Origin: Sphingobacteriales bacterium | GTDB lineage: Bacteria; Bacteroidota; Bacteroidia; Chitinophagales; JADIYW01 | DNA length: 64,000 nt | Assembly: GCA_016719635.1 (NCBI GenBank) | Contig: JADJYT010000002.1 | Location: forward strand, 434,001-498,000 | Direction: 5' to 3' | Shown: positions 26,196-35,968 of the stretch, in pieces | Layout: each line of letters starts with the position of its first letter | How positions within the stretch are numbered: position 1 is the first letter of the stretch | Translations under genes and position numbers: made by a program | Notes under the pieces: generated by a model | Databases searched by the model: none | What the model saw: the letters and a program-made list of their open reading frames with translations, nothing else | What the model was told of the DNA's origin: nothing

Positions 26196-27389
26196 TTAGA
26201 ATACATACATGGCGGCTAAACCCAATGTATGCTGGAATTTACTGGCTGCAGCTTTGCGGTCCAGGAATACTTTGTCCGTTGCAAAATCCAGTCTGTATTC
26301 CGGCACCAGCCTCAATCCACCATAGATATTGATCTGAGATGTGAGTGTAAAGTCTACAAAATGCCTGGAAGGGCCAGCCACATACGGCGCCACATAATCA
26401 GGGTTAAACATATACCCCAGCCTGCCGCCTATGCTGGCTCTTTCATTGATATCGTATTGTCCGTACAAGTACGCTACTGCATATTTGAATCTGGAAATAG
26501 GACCGCCTTTCACCTCTCTGTATCGGAATTGATGGTAAGCTACATTCACACCCAATTTTCCCTTCTTTTCTTTTCCTAATTTGATAGAACCCGTTAAATC
26601 ATAGGAGTGTTTGTAATTTTTATAAACGCCCACTTCTGTTGAGTCATTGATAAAATAATTCTTGGGTTCATTTCCACCGATGAAATTGATATAAACACCT
26701 CCGTTATCACCGGTATAACCCACTTGTGCCCCGACATACTTATTTCTGTCATTATCAGTTTTATTATCGGTATCATTGAAAAATCCTACCAAAAAATTCC
26801 ATTTTTTGACTGTAAAGTTGGTTTTGAAACCTGTGTGATAAAACGGGCCGTTCTGGAAGGCAAGGGAAGTCGAATAATTGAAGTTATTTTGCGGCTCAAT
26901 CAGTTCATAACCAAAGTAGGTACTGAAGTTACCCAACGTAAATTCCACCCATGGTGCGGGCGCATACGTCACATATAACTGTTTAATGGCTAAAATCGTA
27001 TTAGAATACAAGGTGTTATTTGCTGCTTCTGCTCTTGGGCCAAATCCCAGGTCAGCGCAAAAACCTACTTTTTTGATTTTCTTTTTCATGATTATGTTTA
27101 TCATGCCTAATTCAAAAGAGTTCGCTTTCGGGTAAAATGCTCTGTTCAATACCGTATTGGTTACTTTACCATTAAAGTTGGTTTGTACATACACATCTAC
27201 CGATCCTGAAATTTCGAAAGGAAGTTTCGCCTTAAACTCCTCGACCTTTTCTTCATACGTTTTTTTTACTTCACTGGAGTCATCACCTTCTCTCTTCTTT
27301 TTGAAGCTCTTCAACCCCAGAGAGGAAGACGCAGCTAAAAATGACGCCGAAGCAATAAACACCCAAACTGTTAACATAATTCTTCTCAT
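26196..27389 (-). CDS. Outer-membrane porin of the BBP2-like family
   Basis: 397 residues with signal peptide MRRIMLTVWVFIASASFLA. A charged coiled-coil-like segment (SFKKKREGDDSSEVKKTYEEKVEEF) is followed by FEISGSVDVYVQTNFNGKV, the start of a beta-barrel. Strands then alternate to the terminal FQHTLGLAAMYVF, ending in an aromatic residue as outer-membrane proteins do. The segment LGNFSTYFGYELIEPQNNFNYSTSLAF is the BBP2 (DUF1597-like) porin signature of Bacteroidota. The transported solute is unknown. The gene is divergent from gltB, and glutamine/ammonium linkage is only a guess from position. Confidence 0.75.
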   Translation of the reverse strand: MRRIMLTVWVFIASASFLAASSSLGLKSFKKKREGDDSSEVKKTYEEKVEEFKAKLPFEISGSVDVYVQTNFNGKVTNTVLNRAFYPKANSFELGMINIIMKKKIKKVGFCADLGFGPRAEAANNTLYSNTILAIKQLYVTYAPAPWVEFTLGNFSTYFGYELIEPQNNFNYSTSLAFQNGPFYHTGFKTNFTVKKWNFLVGFFNDTDNKTDNDRNKYVGAQVGYTGDNGGVYINFIGGNEPKNYFINDSTEVGVYKNYKHSYDLTGSIKLGKEKKGKLGVNVAYHQFRYREVKGGPISRFKYAVAYLYGQYDINERASIGGRLGYMFNPDYVAPYVAGPSRHFVDFTLTSQINIYGGLRLVPEYRLDFATDKVFLDRKAAASKFQHTLGLAAMYVF

Positions 27390-27726
27390 AGCACCTATTT
27401 TAAAAAGTTAATAATTATTATTTTGCAAGTATAAACTTAGATTTTCAATTATTACACTCAAATATTTTATTTAATTTTTAGTTAAAGTTGTCTTTTTAGT
27501 AATTTTACGCAAAATAGTTTAGATATTTATTTTTATAATGTTTTATATACGATAGCGAGCCTATACTGTATAAATGAATTGTTAAGCCCAAAATCAATGT
27601 TTAAGATTTTCTTAAACGACCGTATGTCAACTAAGAAAAAGTTTCTTGCTAATATTATAATTCAGTCTGAAATGCATATTACCGTATTCAAAAAGGACTG
27701 TTTCAATCTAAAATCTGACCATATAC
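27390..27726. other. Intergenic region between the porin gene and gltB
   Basis: 337 bp, AT-rich, between divergent genes. It must hold both promoters. I saw no clear TAnnTTTG box with the right spacing, no hairpin, no tRNA and no coding potential. Confidence 0.6.
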
Positions 27727-30700
27727 ATGAATGTTACGAATGAACATCCGGGCTTGTATCATCCTTCATTTGAAAAAGATGCTTGCGGAATCGGCTTTGT
27801 CGCGCATATGAAAGGTGAAAAATCACATCGTATCATTCAGGATGCCCTAACCATGCTGGAGAACATGGAACATCGGGGTGCCTGTGGCTGTGAAGAAAAT
27901 ACCGGTGACGGAGCAGGCATCTTGCTGCAGATTCCGCATGAGTACTACCAAAAAGAAGCTGCCAAGATGGGTATTACCCTGCCAGAGCCAGGTAAATACG
28001 GAACCGGTTTCATCTTTTTCCCACAGGATCAAGAGACGCGAAACCAGTGCAAAGAATTCATCGCACAAACTGCAAAGACATTAAAATTCACCGTTTTAGG
28101 CTACCGGAAAATCAACACCAATAATGAACCTGTTGGTCCGACGGCCAAATCTGCGGAACCTTGTGTCGAGCAGCTGTTCATAAAACCGGAGTTTGAATAC
28201 AAGGAAGACATCGAACTGGAACGAAAACTGTATGTGCTGAGAGCTCATACGGTCAGAGAGATTAATATCATCCTGGGTGGAAAGGATTCTTTCTATTACA
28301 CCAACCTTTCCTGCCATACCGTTATCTACAAAGGACAACTGACCACCCATCAGGTTCGTCAGTATTATCCGGAACTGAATGATGAAAGCGTAGAATCTGC
28401 ACTGGCACTGGTGCATTCCCGTTTCTCTACCAACACCTTTCCAAAATGGCGTCTGGCACAGCCATTCCGCTACATAGCCCATAACGGGGAAATCAATACA
28501 CTACAGGGCAACCTGAACTGGATGCGCACCCGGGAGCATCTGCTGGAATGCAATGTATTTACCAAAGAAGAGATTGAAATGTTCATGCCAATCTGTTATC
28601 GTGATCAGTCGGACTCCGCTTCATTAGATAATGTCGTTGAGTTATTATACCTCGCTGGCCGGTCGTTGCCGCATGCCATCATGATGCTGATACCGGAAGC
28701 CTGGCAGGATAATGAACAGATGGAAGACTGGAAAAAGGCATTTTACGAATACCATGACTGTCTGATGGAGCCTTGGGACGGTCCGGCTTCGATCTGCTTT
28801 ACCGACGGCAAGATGGTAGGCGCAACGCTGGACAGAAACGGATTGCGTCCTTCACGTTTTGTCGTGTATAATGATGGCAGAGTGGTGATGTCATCCGAAG
28901 CGGGCGCCTTACCGACAGAAGAAGAAAAAGTAATTCAGAAAGGCCGCCTGCAGCCCGGAAAGATGTTTATCATCAACATGGAAGAAGGCAGAATCATTTC
29001 TGATGATGAACTGAAAAAAAATATCTGCACCCAGCATCCATACCGCGAATGGCTGAATAAACACAAAATTACGTTTTCAGACTTGCCGAAATCTGCCATT
29101 TCTGAAGAACGATTAGCTCGCAGAGAATTATTACAGCAACAGCTCGCATTTGGCTATACCTCTGAAGATGTCCGTGTCATTATCACACCTATGGCTGAAA
29201 CCGCCTATGAACCGATAGGTTCTATGGGAACAGATACGCCGCTGGCGGTCCTTTCCGACCAGTCGCAGAATTTATCGAATTATTTCAAACAATTGTTCGC
29301 ACAGGTAACCAACCCTCCTATCGACCCGATTCGGGAACGCATGGTGATGAGTACCTTTACCGCATTAGGCGGTGCCAGCAGTATATTAACGACTACAGAG
29401 CATCACTGTAAACAGATAGCGATCCGTCAGCCGATATTATCCAACAGCGACATCGCAAAACTCCGTTACATCAATCATCCTGACTTTAAGGTAATCACGA
29501 TACAGGCATTATTCAGTTCCAGCGGAAAAAAAGGCGCGCTGGAAAGAAGTATAGAGCGAATCTGTAAGGAAGCGGAAGATGCGGTGGCCAACGGAAACAA
29601 TATCATAATCATTTCTGATAAAGGCGTTAATAAAGATTTTGCACCGATTCCATCCTTACTCGCTACCGGCGCCATACATCATCATCTGATTCGTACCAAA
29701 ACGCGTATCGACTGTTCTTTAGTGGTGGAAAGCGGTGATATCCGGGAAGTACACCAGATGGCAACCCATATCGGCTACGGTGCCACTTCCATCAATCCGT
29801 ATTTAGCGTATCAGACCATCTACGATTTAAACAAGGAAAAACTAAAACATTTAAATAAACCGGATGAGAAGCTGGTGGAGAACTTCATCAAGGCATCCAG
29901 TAATGGTTTGCTGAAAGTATTTTCCAAGATGGGTATTTCCACTCATCAATCCTACCACGGTTCTCAGATTTTCGAGATAGTCGGATTGAGTAAGAGAGTG
30001 GTGGAAAAATGTTTCACCGGCTCCATCTCCCGCCTGGATGGGATGGGTTTTGATGAAATCGCTAAAGAGGTATTGAAACGACACACGCTCGCATTCCCGG
30101 ATGCAGAAAATGGAACCCCGCATCTTGAAGTGGGCGGAAACTATCAGTGGAAACGCCGTGGTGAAGCGCATCTATTCAACCCGGACATGATACATTTACT
30201 GCAGTATTCCACCAAGAAGAACGATTATAAAATCTATAAGCAATACGCGGATAAAATAAACAACCAGGCAGAAAAAGCGATCACTTTGCGCAGTTTGCTG
30301 GATTTTGATTATTCCATTGCAACCCCTGTTCCGATAGAAGAGGTAGAGCCTGTAGAAAATATATTGAAACGTTTTGCTACCGGCGCCATGTCATTCGGTT
30401 CCATCTCACATGAAGCACATTCCACGCTCGCCATTGCGATGAACAGGATAGGCGGCAAATCGAATTGCGGTGAAGGCGGTGAAGATGAAATTCGTTTTGA
30501 GAAAAAGCTAAACGGTGATTGGGAACGTTCGGCTATCAAACAGGTAGCATCCGGCCGATTTGGTGTAACGAGTTATTACCTGGCAAATGCCGATGAATTA
30601 CAAATCAAACTGGCACAAGGCGCTAAACCGGGTGAAGGCGGACAGCTGCCCGGCCATAAAGTGGATGAATGGATTGGAAGAGTGCGTCACTCTACTCCGG

Positions 30701-32259
30701 GCGTGGGATTGATTTCACCGCCGCCGCATCACGACATCTATTCCATCGAGGATTTGGCGCAATTGATTTTTGACTTAAAAAACGCCAACCCAAAGGCACG
30801 CATCAACACGAAACTGGTGGCTGAAGCGGGTGTGGGAACGGTAGCCGCCGGTGTTGCCAAAGCAAAATCTGATGTGATATTAATCTCAGGCTATGACGGC
30901 GGAACAGGTGCTTCCCCTATTTCTTCCATCAAACATGCAGGCTTGCCATGGGAACTTGGGTTGTCAGAAGCACATCAGACGTTGGTAAAAAATAATTTAC
31001 GAAGCCGTGTCATACTGCAGACAGACGGACAGCTGCGAACCGGTAAAGACATTGCTTTCGCCACCTTGTTAGGTGCCGAAGAATGGGGTATCGCCACCGC
31101 TGCATTAGTGGTGGAAGGTTGTATCATGATGCGTAAATGCCATTTAAACACTTGCCCGGTAGGCGTCGCCACGCAAGACCCGATTCTGCGCTCCCGATTC
31201 ACCGGCGACCCGCAGCATGTCATCAATTTCTTCACGTTTATTGCGAATGATTTAAGGGAATGGATGGCGAAACTCGGCTTCCGCACCATCAATGAAATGG
31301 TGGGACAAACCCAACTGCTGAAACGCAGAGACGGCATCCACCACTGGAAATATAAGCATCTCGATTTAAGTCCTGTTATTTTCAAAGAAGAAGCAGGGCC
31401 GGAAGTAGGTTTATTTAAACAGATGAGACAGGCGCATCCAACGGATGACGCAATACTGGATAAGAAATTAGTGGAAGCTGCCAGAGAAAGCCTGGAAAAT
31501 TCCATTCCTGCTACAGGACATTTTAAGATCATCAATACGGACAGAACGGTGGGTGCTTTGCTCAGCAATGAGATATCCAACAGGCATAAAGGAACGGGAT
31601 TGCCGGAAGACACGATTCAGTTTAAATTTACGGGCAGTGCCGGACAGAGTTTTGGCGCATTTACAGCACCGGGAATTACATTTGAGCTCGAGGGAGAAGC
31701 CAATGATTACTTTGGCAAAGGCTTATCCGGTTCGAAACTGATTGTCTATCCATCCACCAAAGCAAACTTTAAACCGAGTGAAAATATTATCATCGGCAAT
31801 GTGGCGTTTTACGGCGCTACGAGCGGCGAAGCATATATCCGAGGCATGGCCGGCGAACGGTTTTGCGTTCGAAACTCCGGTGTAAAAGCCGTTGTGGAAG
31901 GTGTAGGCGATCATGGCTGTGAGTATATGACAGGAGGACTGGCAATCATTCTGGGCAAAACAGGCAGAAACTTTGCTGCCGGAATGAGCGGAGGCATAGC
32001 CTATGTTTATGACATGGAAAATGCTTTCCCGAAAAATATCAACAAGGAAATGGTGGAACTGGAAGATCCGGAAAATGAGGATTTGGAAACACTCCGGTTT
32101 TATATCGAACGCCATTTCAAATACACCAATAGCGATATCGCGAAGAATATCTTAGACAATTGGGAGGTTACATCCAAATTTTTTGTAAAGGTGATGCCGA
32201 CCGATTACAAGAAAGTATTACGGGAGAGAAAAGCGCAAAAACAAAATATAAATGTATAA
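27727..32259 (+). CDS. gltB: Glutamate synthase (NADPH) large subunit
   Basis: 1,510 residues, the standard size. A short propeptide ends before Cys20 (EKDACGIGFVAHMKG), the N-terminal nucleophile of the class II glutamine amidotransferase domain (to about 430). The central domain is followed by the FMN-binding synthase domain with GAMSFGSISHEAH, GEGGEDE, AKPGEGGQLPGHKV and GYDGGTGASPISS. The cysteines for the 3Fe-4S cluster are in MMRKCHLNTCPVGVATQ. The C-terminal GXGXG beta-helix domain (NVAFYGATSGEAYIRG) is complete. It makes two glutamates from glutamine and 2-oxoglutarate. Unusually, another gene sits between it and gltD. Confidence 0.96.
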   Translation: MNVTNEHPGLYHPSFEKDACGIGFVAHMKGEKSHRIIQDALTMLENMEHRGACGCEENTGDGAGILLQIPHEYYQKEAAKMGITLPEPGKYGTGFIFFPQDQETRNQCKEFIAQTAKTLKFTVLGYRKINTNNEPVGPTAKSAEPCVEQLFIKPEFEYKEDIELERKLYVLRAHTVREINIILGGKDSFYYTNLSCHTVIYKGQLTTHQVRQYYPELNDESVESALALVHSRFSTNTFPKWRLAQPFRYIAHNGEINTLQGNLNWMRTREHLLECNVFTKEEIEMFMPICYRDQSDSASLDNVVELLYLAGRSLPHAIMMLIPEAWQDNEQMEDWKKAFYEYHDCLMEPWDGPASICFTDGKMVGATLDRNGLRPSRFVVYNDGRVVMSSEAGALPTEEEKVIQKGRLQPGKMFIINMEEGRIISDDELKKNICTQHPYREWLNKHKITFSDLPKSAISEERLARRELLQQQLAFGYTSEDVRVIITPMAETAYEPIGSMGTDTPLAVLSDQSQNLSNYFKQLFAQVTNPPIDPIRERMVMSTFTALGGASSILTTTEHHCKQIAIRQPILSNSDIAKLRYINHPDFKVITIQALFSSSGKKGALERSIERICKEAEDAVANGNNIIIISDKGVNKDFAPIPSLLATGAIHHHLIRTKTRIDCSLVVESGDIREVHQMATHIGYGATSINPYLAYQTIYDLNKEKLKHLNKPDEKLVENFIKASSNGLLKVFSKMGISTHQSYHGSQIFEIVGLSKRVVEKCFTGSISRLDGMGFDEIAKEVLKRHTLAFPDAENGTPHLEVGGNYQWKRRGEAHLFNPDMIHLLQYSTKKNDYKIYKQYADKINNQAEKAITLRSLLDFDYSIATPVPIEEVEPVENILKRFATGAMSFGSISHEAHSTLAIAMNRIGGKSNCGEGGEDEIRFEKKLNGDWERSAIKQVASGRFGVTSYYLANADELQIKLAQGAKPGEGGQLPGHKVDEWIGRVRHSTPGVGLISPPPHHDIYSIEDLAQLIFDLKNANPKARINTKLVAEAGVGTVAAGVAKAKSDVILISGYDGGTGASPISSIKHAGLPWELGLSEAHQTLVKNNLRSRVILQTDGQLRTGKDIAFATLLGAEEWGIATAALVVEGCIMMRKCHLNTCPVGVATQDPILRSRFTGDPQHVINFFTFIANDLREWMAKLGFRTINEMVGQTQLLKRRDGIHHWKYKHLDLSPVIFKEEAGPEVGLFKQMRQAHPTDDAILDKKLVEAARESLENSIPATGHFKIINTDRTVGALLSNEISNRHKGTGLPEDTIQFKFTGSAGQSFGAFTAPGITFELEGEANDYFGKGLSGSKLIVYPSTKANFKPSENIIIGNVAFYGATSGEAYIRGMAGERFCVRNSGVKAVVEGVGDHGCEYMTGGLAIILGKTGRNFAAGMSGGIAYVYDMENAFPKNINKEMVELEDPENEDLETLRFYIERHFKYTNSDIAKNILDNWEVTSKFFVKVMPTDYKKVLRERKAQKQNINV

Positions 32260-32264
32260 ATGCG

Positions 32265-33944
32265 ATGAGAAACTGCCTGCTTATATTATTCGTTTTACAC
32301 TTTCATTTATCATCCCAAGCACAGGATTTTGAGTTTTTCTGGGATGACAACAAAGAGTACGAAAAGAAACACGTTAATGAACTGGTAAGCAGTTATAATG
32401 AAAGCAATTATACCTTTTTATTAGGCACAGGCCGCAATTACGGTTTTCTATCTATTAAAGATGCATATAAAATGAATTATCTGGATATGAGTCCGAAATC
32501 AGACATATATCCCTATATGATAAAGATGTCAGCTGATCAGAAATTTATCAGCAAAATAAATATCAAACCGGTAATAACGAATGAAAAAGATTATGAAATA
32601 GACGAGATTGCAAGACTAAAGAAGAACACTTTCATCCTATACAAGAATGAAAAAGATAAAAAGGGTCCGAACAGCTATTTTATCTATAAAATTGATCATT
32701 CAAACGGAAAATCATCTTTTGCCAGCTATTTCACACTGAGTAAGGATGAGCTTACTGAACACAACAGAACCAATTGTTTTATATCTGCCGATAGTTCGAA
32801 GACGTTCGTTCTTTTCCAGAAAATTACAAAAAAAGTGCCAGTTGAAAAAGATGAAATAAAAAGAATAGGAGGAACGCTTCTAAATGAGGATGGTGGAAAA
32901 ATATGGTCTTTTCAAACAGTGCTGGAAGATTTCAAAGAAACCAACTGCAATATTGAAGAGGCTATTGTACTCCCGAATGGCGATGTGTATTTTACAGTCA
33001 AGGATTACAATGAAATAATGGTTGAATTCACCCTATCCGGCGCTTTAAGAAGTTATAAAGAAAAAATTGAACAGCCAGATAAGATTTACAAATTGAATTT
33101 CGACACGTATCTATATAAGATTTCTCAAAACGGAAAATCTGTTACAAAAATTAATCTCAACAGTTCAAGATACAACTCGCATTATCTCTTTTACAATGCA
33201 CAAAGAAATGTTGTTGGTTTTGCCGGCATCACACATGACAATAAAGACATTCCCTATAGCGTAGAGTATGCCGAAATCAACCAGTATGATAATTCTGTAA
33301 GAACCAGCACCTGTATATTTCCGAAAGATTACATCGACAACATCAAAAAATACCTGGCATCCATAAAAAAATTCGATAATGAGGATAATGCCGAAAACAG
33401 ACTCGTTCGGTTTATTAATCACATCAGCACTCAGGATAATACTTATATAGTGGCAGATTTTAACACTAGCCTCCATGTTTTTAACAGTTCATTCAGCAAT
33501 GACTTTTATTTTAACGGTGATATCTACATCCTGACTGTCGACAACAATGGAAAAATCAGTTTTTACAACAAAGTAAACAGATTGTTTGCATTAGATTCTC
33601 ACTTTTGCAAAAATACGGATTACAAACCTTATCCATTTCTCTATAATGGGAATATCTGCATTCTCAGAAACAGCACGGAAAGGGAAATTTCGGAAGAAAA
33701 GATCGAAAAGGGAAAAATATTCCCCTATAGAAAAGAATGGTCATTGGTACTGAACAAAGTTGAAAAAGATACTATACGTTCTCAAGAGCTGTTATCTACC
33801 TGTAATGATTTAAAAGTGGTGAACACATCATTCCTGTACAGAATGAGCGACTCCAAATTTTTATTTCAATATGAAGAGGGCAGGTGCGGAATATATGCTG
33901 TTCCGATGGAACATAAGTATTATTCCACTTTAATATTAAAATAG
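32265..33944 (+). CDS. Secreted protein of unknown function inside the glt operon
   Basis: 559 residues counted from the ATG at 32265, which opens a good signal peptide (MRNCLLILFVLHFHLSSQA). The frame is open further upstream into gltB, but that start would put the signal peptide internally. It begins 5 nt after the gltB stop and ends 19 nt before gltD, so it is transcribed with them. The sequence is rich in Lys, Asn, Tyr and Asp with repeated short strands (such as FILYKNEKDKKGPNSYFIYK) and looks like a beta-propeller or beta-sandwich. I recognise no family and no catalytic motif. It is markedly more AT-rich than its neighbours, which is consistent with recent insertion. Confidence 0.7.
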   Translation: MRNCLLILFVLHFHLSSQAQDFEFFWDDNKEYEKKHVNELVSSYNESNYTFLLGTGRNYGFLSIKDAYKMNYLDMSPKSDIYPYMIKMSADQKFISKINIKPVITNEKDYEIDEIARLKKNTFILYKNEKDKKGPNSYFIYKIDHSNGKSSFASYFTLSKDELTEHNRTNCFISADSSKTFVLFQKITKKVPVEKDEIKRIGGTLLNEDGGKIWSFQTVLEDFKETNCNIEEAIVLPNGDVYFTVKDYNEIMVEFTLSGALRSYKEKIEQPDKIYKLNFDTYLYKISQNGKSVTKINLNSSRYNSHYLFYNAQRNVVGFAGITHDNKDIPYSVEYAEINQYDNSVRTSTCIFPKDYIDNIKKYLASIKKFDNEDNAENRLVRFINHISTQDNTYIVADFNTSLHVFNSSFSNDFYFNGDIYILTVDNNGKISFYNKVNRLFALDSHFCKNTDYKPYPFLYNGNICILRNSTEREISEEKIEKGKIFPYRKEWSLVLNKVEKDTIRSQELLSTCNDLKVVNTSFLYRMSDSKFLFQYEEGRCGIYAVPMEHKYYSTLILK

Positions 33945-33963
33945 CAAGTCAACATTATATAAG

Positions 33964-35454
33964 ATGGGAAAACCAACAGGATTTTTAGAATACACCAGAG
34001 AATTGCCGAAATACAGGGATCCGAAAGAGCGCATCCATGAGTACAAGGAATTCTACCTGGAATTTGCTGAGGAAAAAACCAAAACCCAGGCAGCACGCTG
34101 CATGGACTGCGGCGTTCCGTTCTGTCATAACGGCTGCCCGCTCGGAAATATCATTCCCGAATTCAATGACGCTGCCTATAACGGCGACTGGAAACTGGCG
34201 GCGGATATTTTATTATCCACCAACAACTTCCCGGAATTTACCGGCAGAATTTGCCCCGCTCCATGCGAAGCATCCTGCGTATTGGGTATCAACCAGCCAC
34301 CTGTAGCCATTGAGCATATTGAGAAATCCATCATTGAAAAGGCATTTGAATTAAACCTGATACAACCCAATCCTCCTAAAGAAAGAACCGGAAAGAGAGT
34401 GGCGGTGGTTGGCTCCGGCCCTGCCGGATTGGCGGCGGCGGCTCAACTCAACAAAGCCGGCCACAGTGTTACCGTTTTTGAACGTGCCGACCACATTGGC
34501 GGACTGTTGCGTTATGGAATCCCGGATTTCAAACTGGAAAAACAATATGTGGAACGCCGGGTGAAACTGATGGAGGCGGAAGGCATTGCATTTAAAACAA
34601 ATACCAATGTCGGCACAGATATTACGGCAGACGAATTAACCAATAACTTTGACGCTGTGGTACTTTCCGGCGGCTCCACCGTACCGAGAGATTTACCCAT
34701 TCCCGGCAGACAGTTCAAGGGCGTATATCCCGCTATGGAATTCTTATCCCAGCAAAACAAACGCGTTGCGTCGATTGACACCATTATTGACCATCAGGGG
34801 AAAAAATATGAGAACGGGGATATCCTTGCAACCGGTAAAAATGTAATCGTTATCGGCGGCGGCGATACCGGCTCTGACTGCGTAGGTACTTCCAACCGTC
34901 ATGGTGCGCAATCCGTGACACAGATAGAATTATTATCCAGACCACCTGAAACCAGGGCAGAAAGCACCCCATGGCCTTTATGGCCGATGATGCTGCGTAC
35001 CTCTTCCTCACATGAGGAAGGTTGTGAGCGCCAATGGTCAATATTAAGTAAAGAATTTACGGGCAACGAAAAAGGTGAACTCACCGGACTAAAGGTAGCA
35101 GAGATAGAATGGAAAACCGTGGACGGAAAACCGCAAATGGTGGAAATAAAAGGAACCGAACGGATATTGCCCTGCGAACTGGCCTTGCTGGCAATGGGAT
35201 TCGTCCACCCTCAGCACGACGGTCTGCTTCAGGAGTTAACTGTTGAACTGGACGAAAGAGGAAATGTGAAAGCCAACAATTATAAAACCAATGTAGATAA
35301 AATATTCACCGCCGGTGATATGAGAAGAGGGCAAAGTTTAGTAGTTTGGGCCATCTCTGAAGGAAGAGAATGTGCGCGGCAGGTGGACCTTTTTCTGATG
35401 GGTGAAAGCCTTCTGGAAGCAAAAGACGAAGGGCTGATGTATGTAAATGAATAA
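33964..35454 (+). CDS. gltD: Glutamate synthase small subunit
   Basis: 496 residues. The N-terminal 4Fe-4S region carries RCMDCGVPFCHNGCPLGNIIPEFND and RICPAPCEASCVLG. It is followed by the FAD motif RVAVVGSGPAGLAAAAQLNKAG and the NADPH motif VIVIGGGDTGSDCVGTS. The C-terminus has the second FAD contact IFTAGDMRRGQSLVVWAI. It transfers electrons from NADPH to GltB. It is separated from gltB by a secreted-protein gene. Confidence 0.95.
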   Translation: MGKPTGFLEYTRELPKYRDPKERIHEYKEFYLEFAEEKTKTQAARCMDCGVPFCHNGCPLGNIIPEFNDAAYNGDWKLAADILLSTNNFPEFTGRICPAPCEASCVLGINQPPVAIEHIEKSIIEKAFELNLIQPNPPKERTGKRVAVVGSGPAGLAAAAQLNKAGHSVTVFERADHIGGLLRYGIPDFKLEKQYVERRVKLMEAEGIAFKTNTNVGTDITADELTNNFDAVVLSGGSTVPRDLPIPGRQFKGVYPAMEFLSQQNKRVASIDTIIDHQGKKYENGDILATGKNVIVIGGGDTGSDCVGTSNRHGAQSVTQIELLSRPPETRAESTPWPLWPMMLRTSSSHEEGCERQWSILSKEFTGNEKGELTGLKVAEIEWKTVDGKPQMVEIKGTERILPCELALLAMGFVHPQHDGLLQELTVELDERGNVKANNYKTNVDKIFTAGDMRRGQSLVVWAISEGRECARQVDLFLMGESLLEAKDEGLMYVNE

Positions 35455-35531
35455 CGTAATTGCGAGACACGCCCGCCTGACCGGACGGGCAGGAAGCCAT
35501 CTAATGATTGCTTCACTTCGTTCGCAATGAC
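35455..35531. repeat. Palindromic intergenic repeat carrying a nested GC palindrome
   Basis: The arms AATTGCGAGACACG and ATTGCTTCACTTCGTTCGCAAT form a repeat of the kind seen at 17051. A GC-rich palindrome (GCCCGCCTGACCGGACGGGC, 35471-35490) interrupts the left arm between ACACG and AAGC. Confidence 0.6.
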
Positions 35532-35578
35532 GAAAATAAACTGCTGTTTTGCGCTTGCTGTGTTACAATAGTAGTAAT

Positions 35579-35606
35579 CCCGAACTGAAAGGTTCGGGTT
35601 TTTTTA
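35579..35606 (+). terminator. Terminator after gltD
   Basis: CCCGAAC-TGAAAG-GTTCGGG followed by seven T, a standard intrinsic terminator, 125 nt past gltD. Confidence 0.8.
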
Positions 35607-35640
35607 TTTCTGTTCAGCATTTGCAGACTGCGTTTTACAA

Positions 35641-35659
35641 CGTCTGCCAGCAGGCAGAC
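35641..35659. repeat. Short GC palindrome
   Basis: CGTCTGCCAGCAGGCAGAC is a near-perfect palindrome of the same CTGCC/GGCAG family as those at 35471 and 50639. Confidence 0.55.
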
Positions 35660-35680
35660 AAAAGGCTATAACTTATAACT

Positions 35681-35745
35681 GTCATTTCCGTAAAAGCGGG
35701 AATCTCCTTCACTATTTGTGAGATTCCCTTTTTCAAGGGAATGAC
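35681..35745. repeat. Inverted-repeat element (GTCATT...AATGAC)
   Basis: GTCATTTCCGTAAAAGCGGG and AATCTC on the left mirror GAGATTCCCTTTTTCAAGGG and AATGAC on the right. It is a typical dispersed intergenic hairpin repeat. It ends two bases before the stop of a minus-strand gene remnant. Confidence 0.6.
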
Positions 35746-35747
35746 GC

Positions 35748-35906
35748 TTAATTATTTTCAATTATCTGTTGTTCTTCTTCGGTGATGCCGTATAATGCAT
35801 ACACCATCTCATCTATTTGTTTGTCTAAGTTGCTGCATTTTTGTTCGCTGGGCTTAGGTTTGGCACCTGTGACCAGCAGGGTTTTTTCGCGTTCGGACAG
35901 TATTGG
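35748..35906 (-). pseudogene. C-terminal fragment of a type II restriction-methylase (Eco57I-like)
   Basis: About 52 codons in one open frame read ...ILSEREKTLLVTGAKPKPSE..NLDKQIDEMVYALYGITEEEQQIIENN. The end DxQIDxxVYxLYGLTxEEIxIIE is the characteristic C-terminal helix pair of many adenine-methylase/restriction fusion enzymes. There is an in-frame stop at 35907 and no start, so it is a relic. No other restriction gene is present in the window. Confidence 0.6.
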
Positions 35907-35968
35907 TTAGACACGAACCACGGCATTCAGGAGAAAGATGGCAAATAACGTTTTACCATCAATACGCA

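Noticed and set aside
32160..32264. An upstream start of the glt-operon secreted protein, overlapping gltB
   Set aside because: It would bury the signal peptide inside the protein; the ATG at 32265 fits a secreted protein and normal operon spacing.
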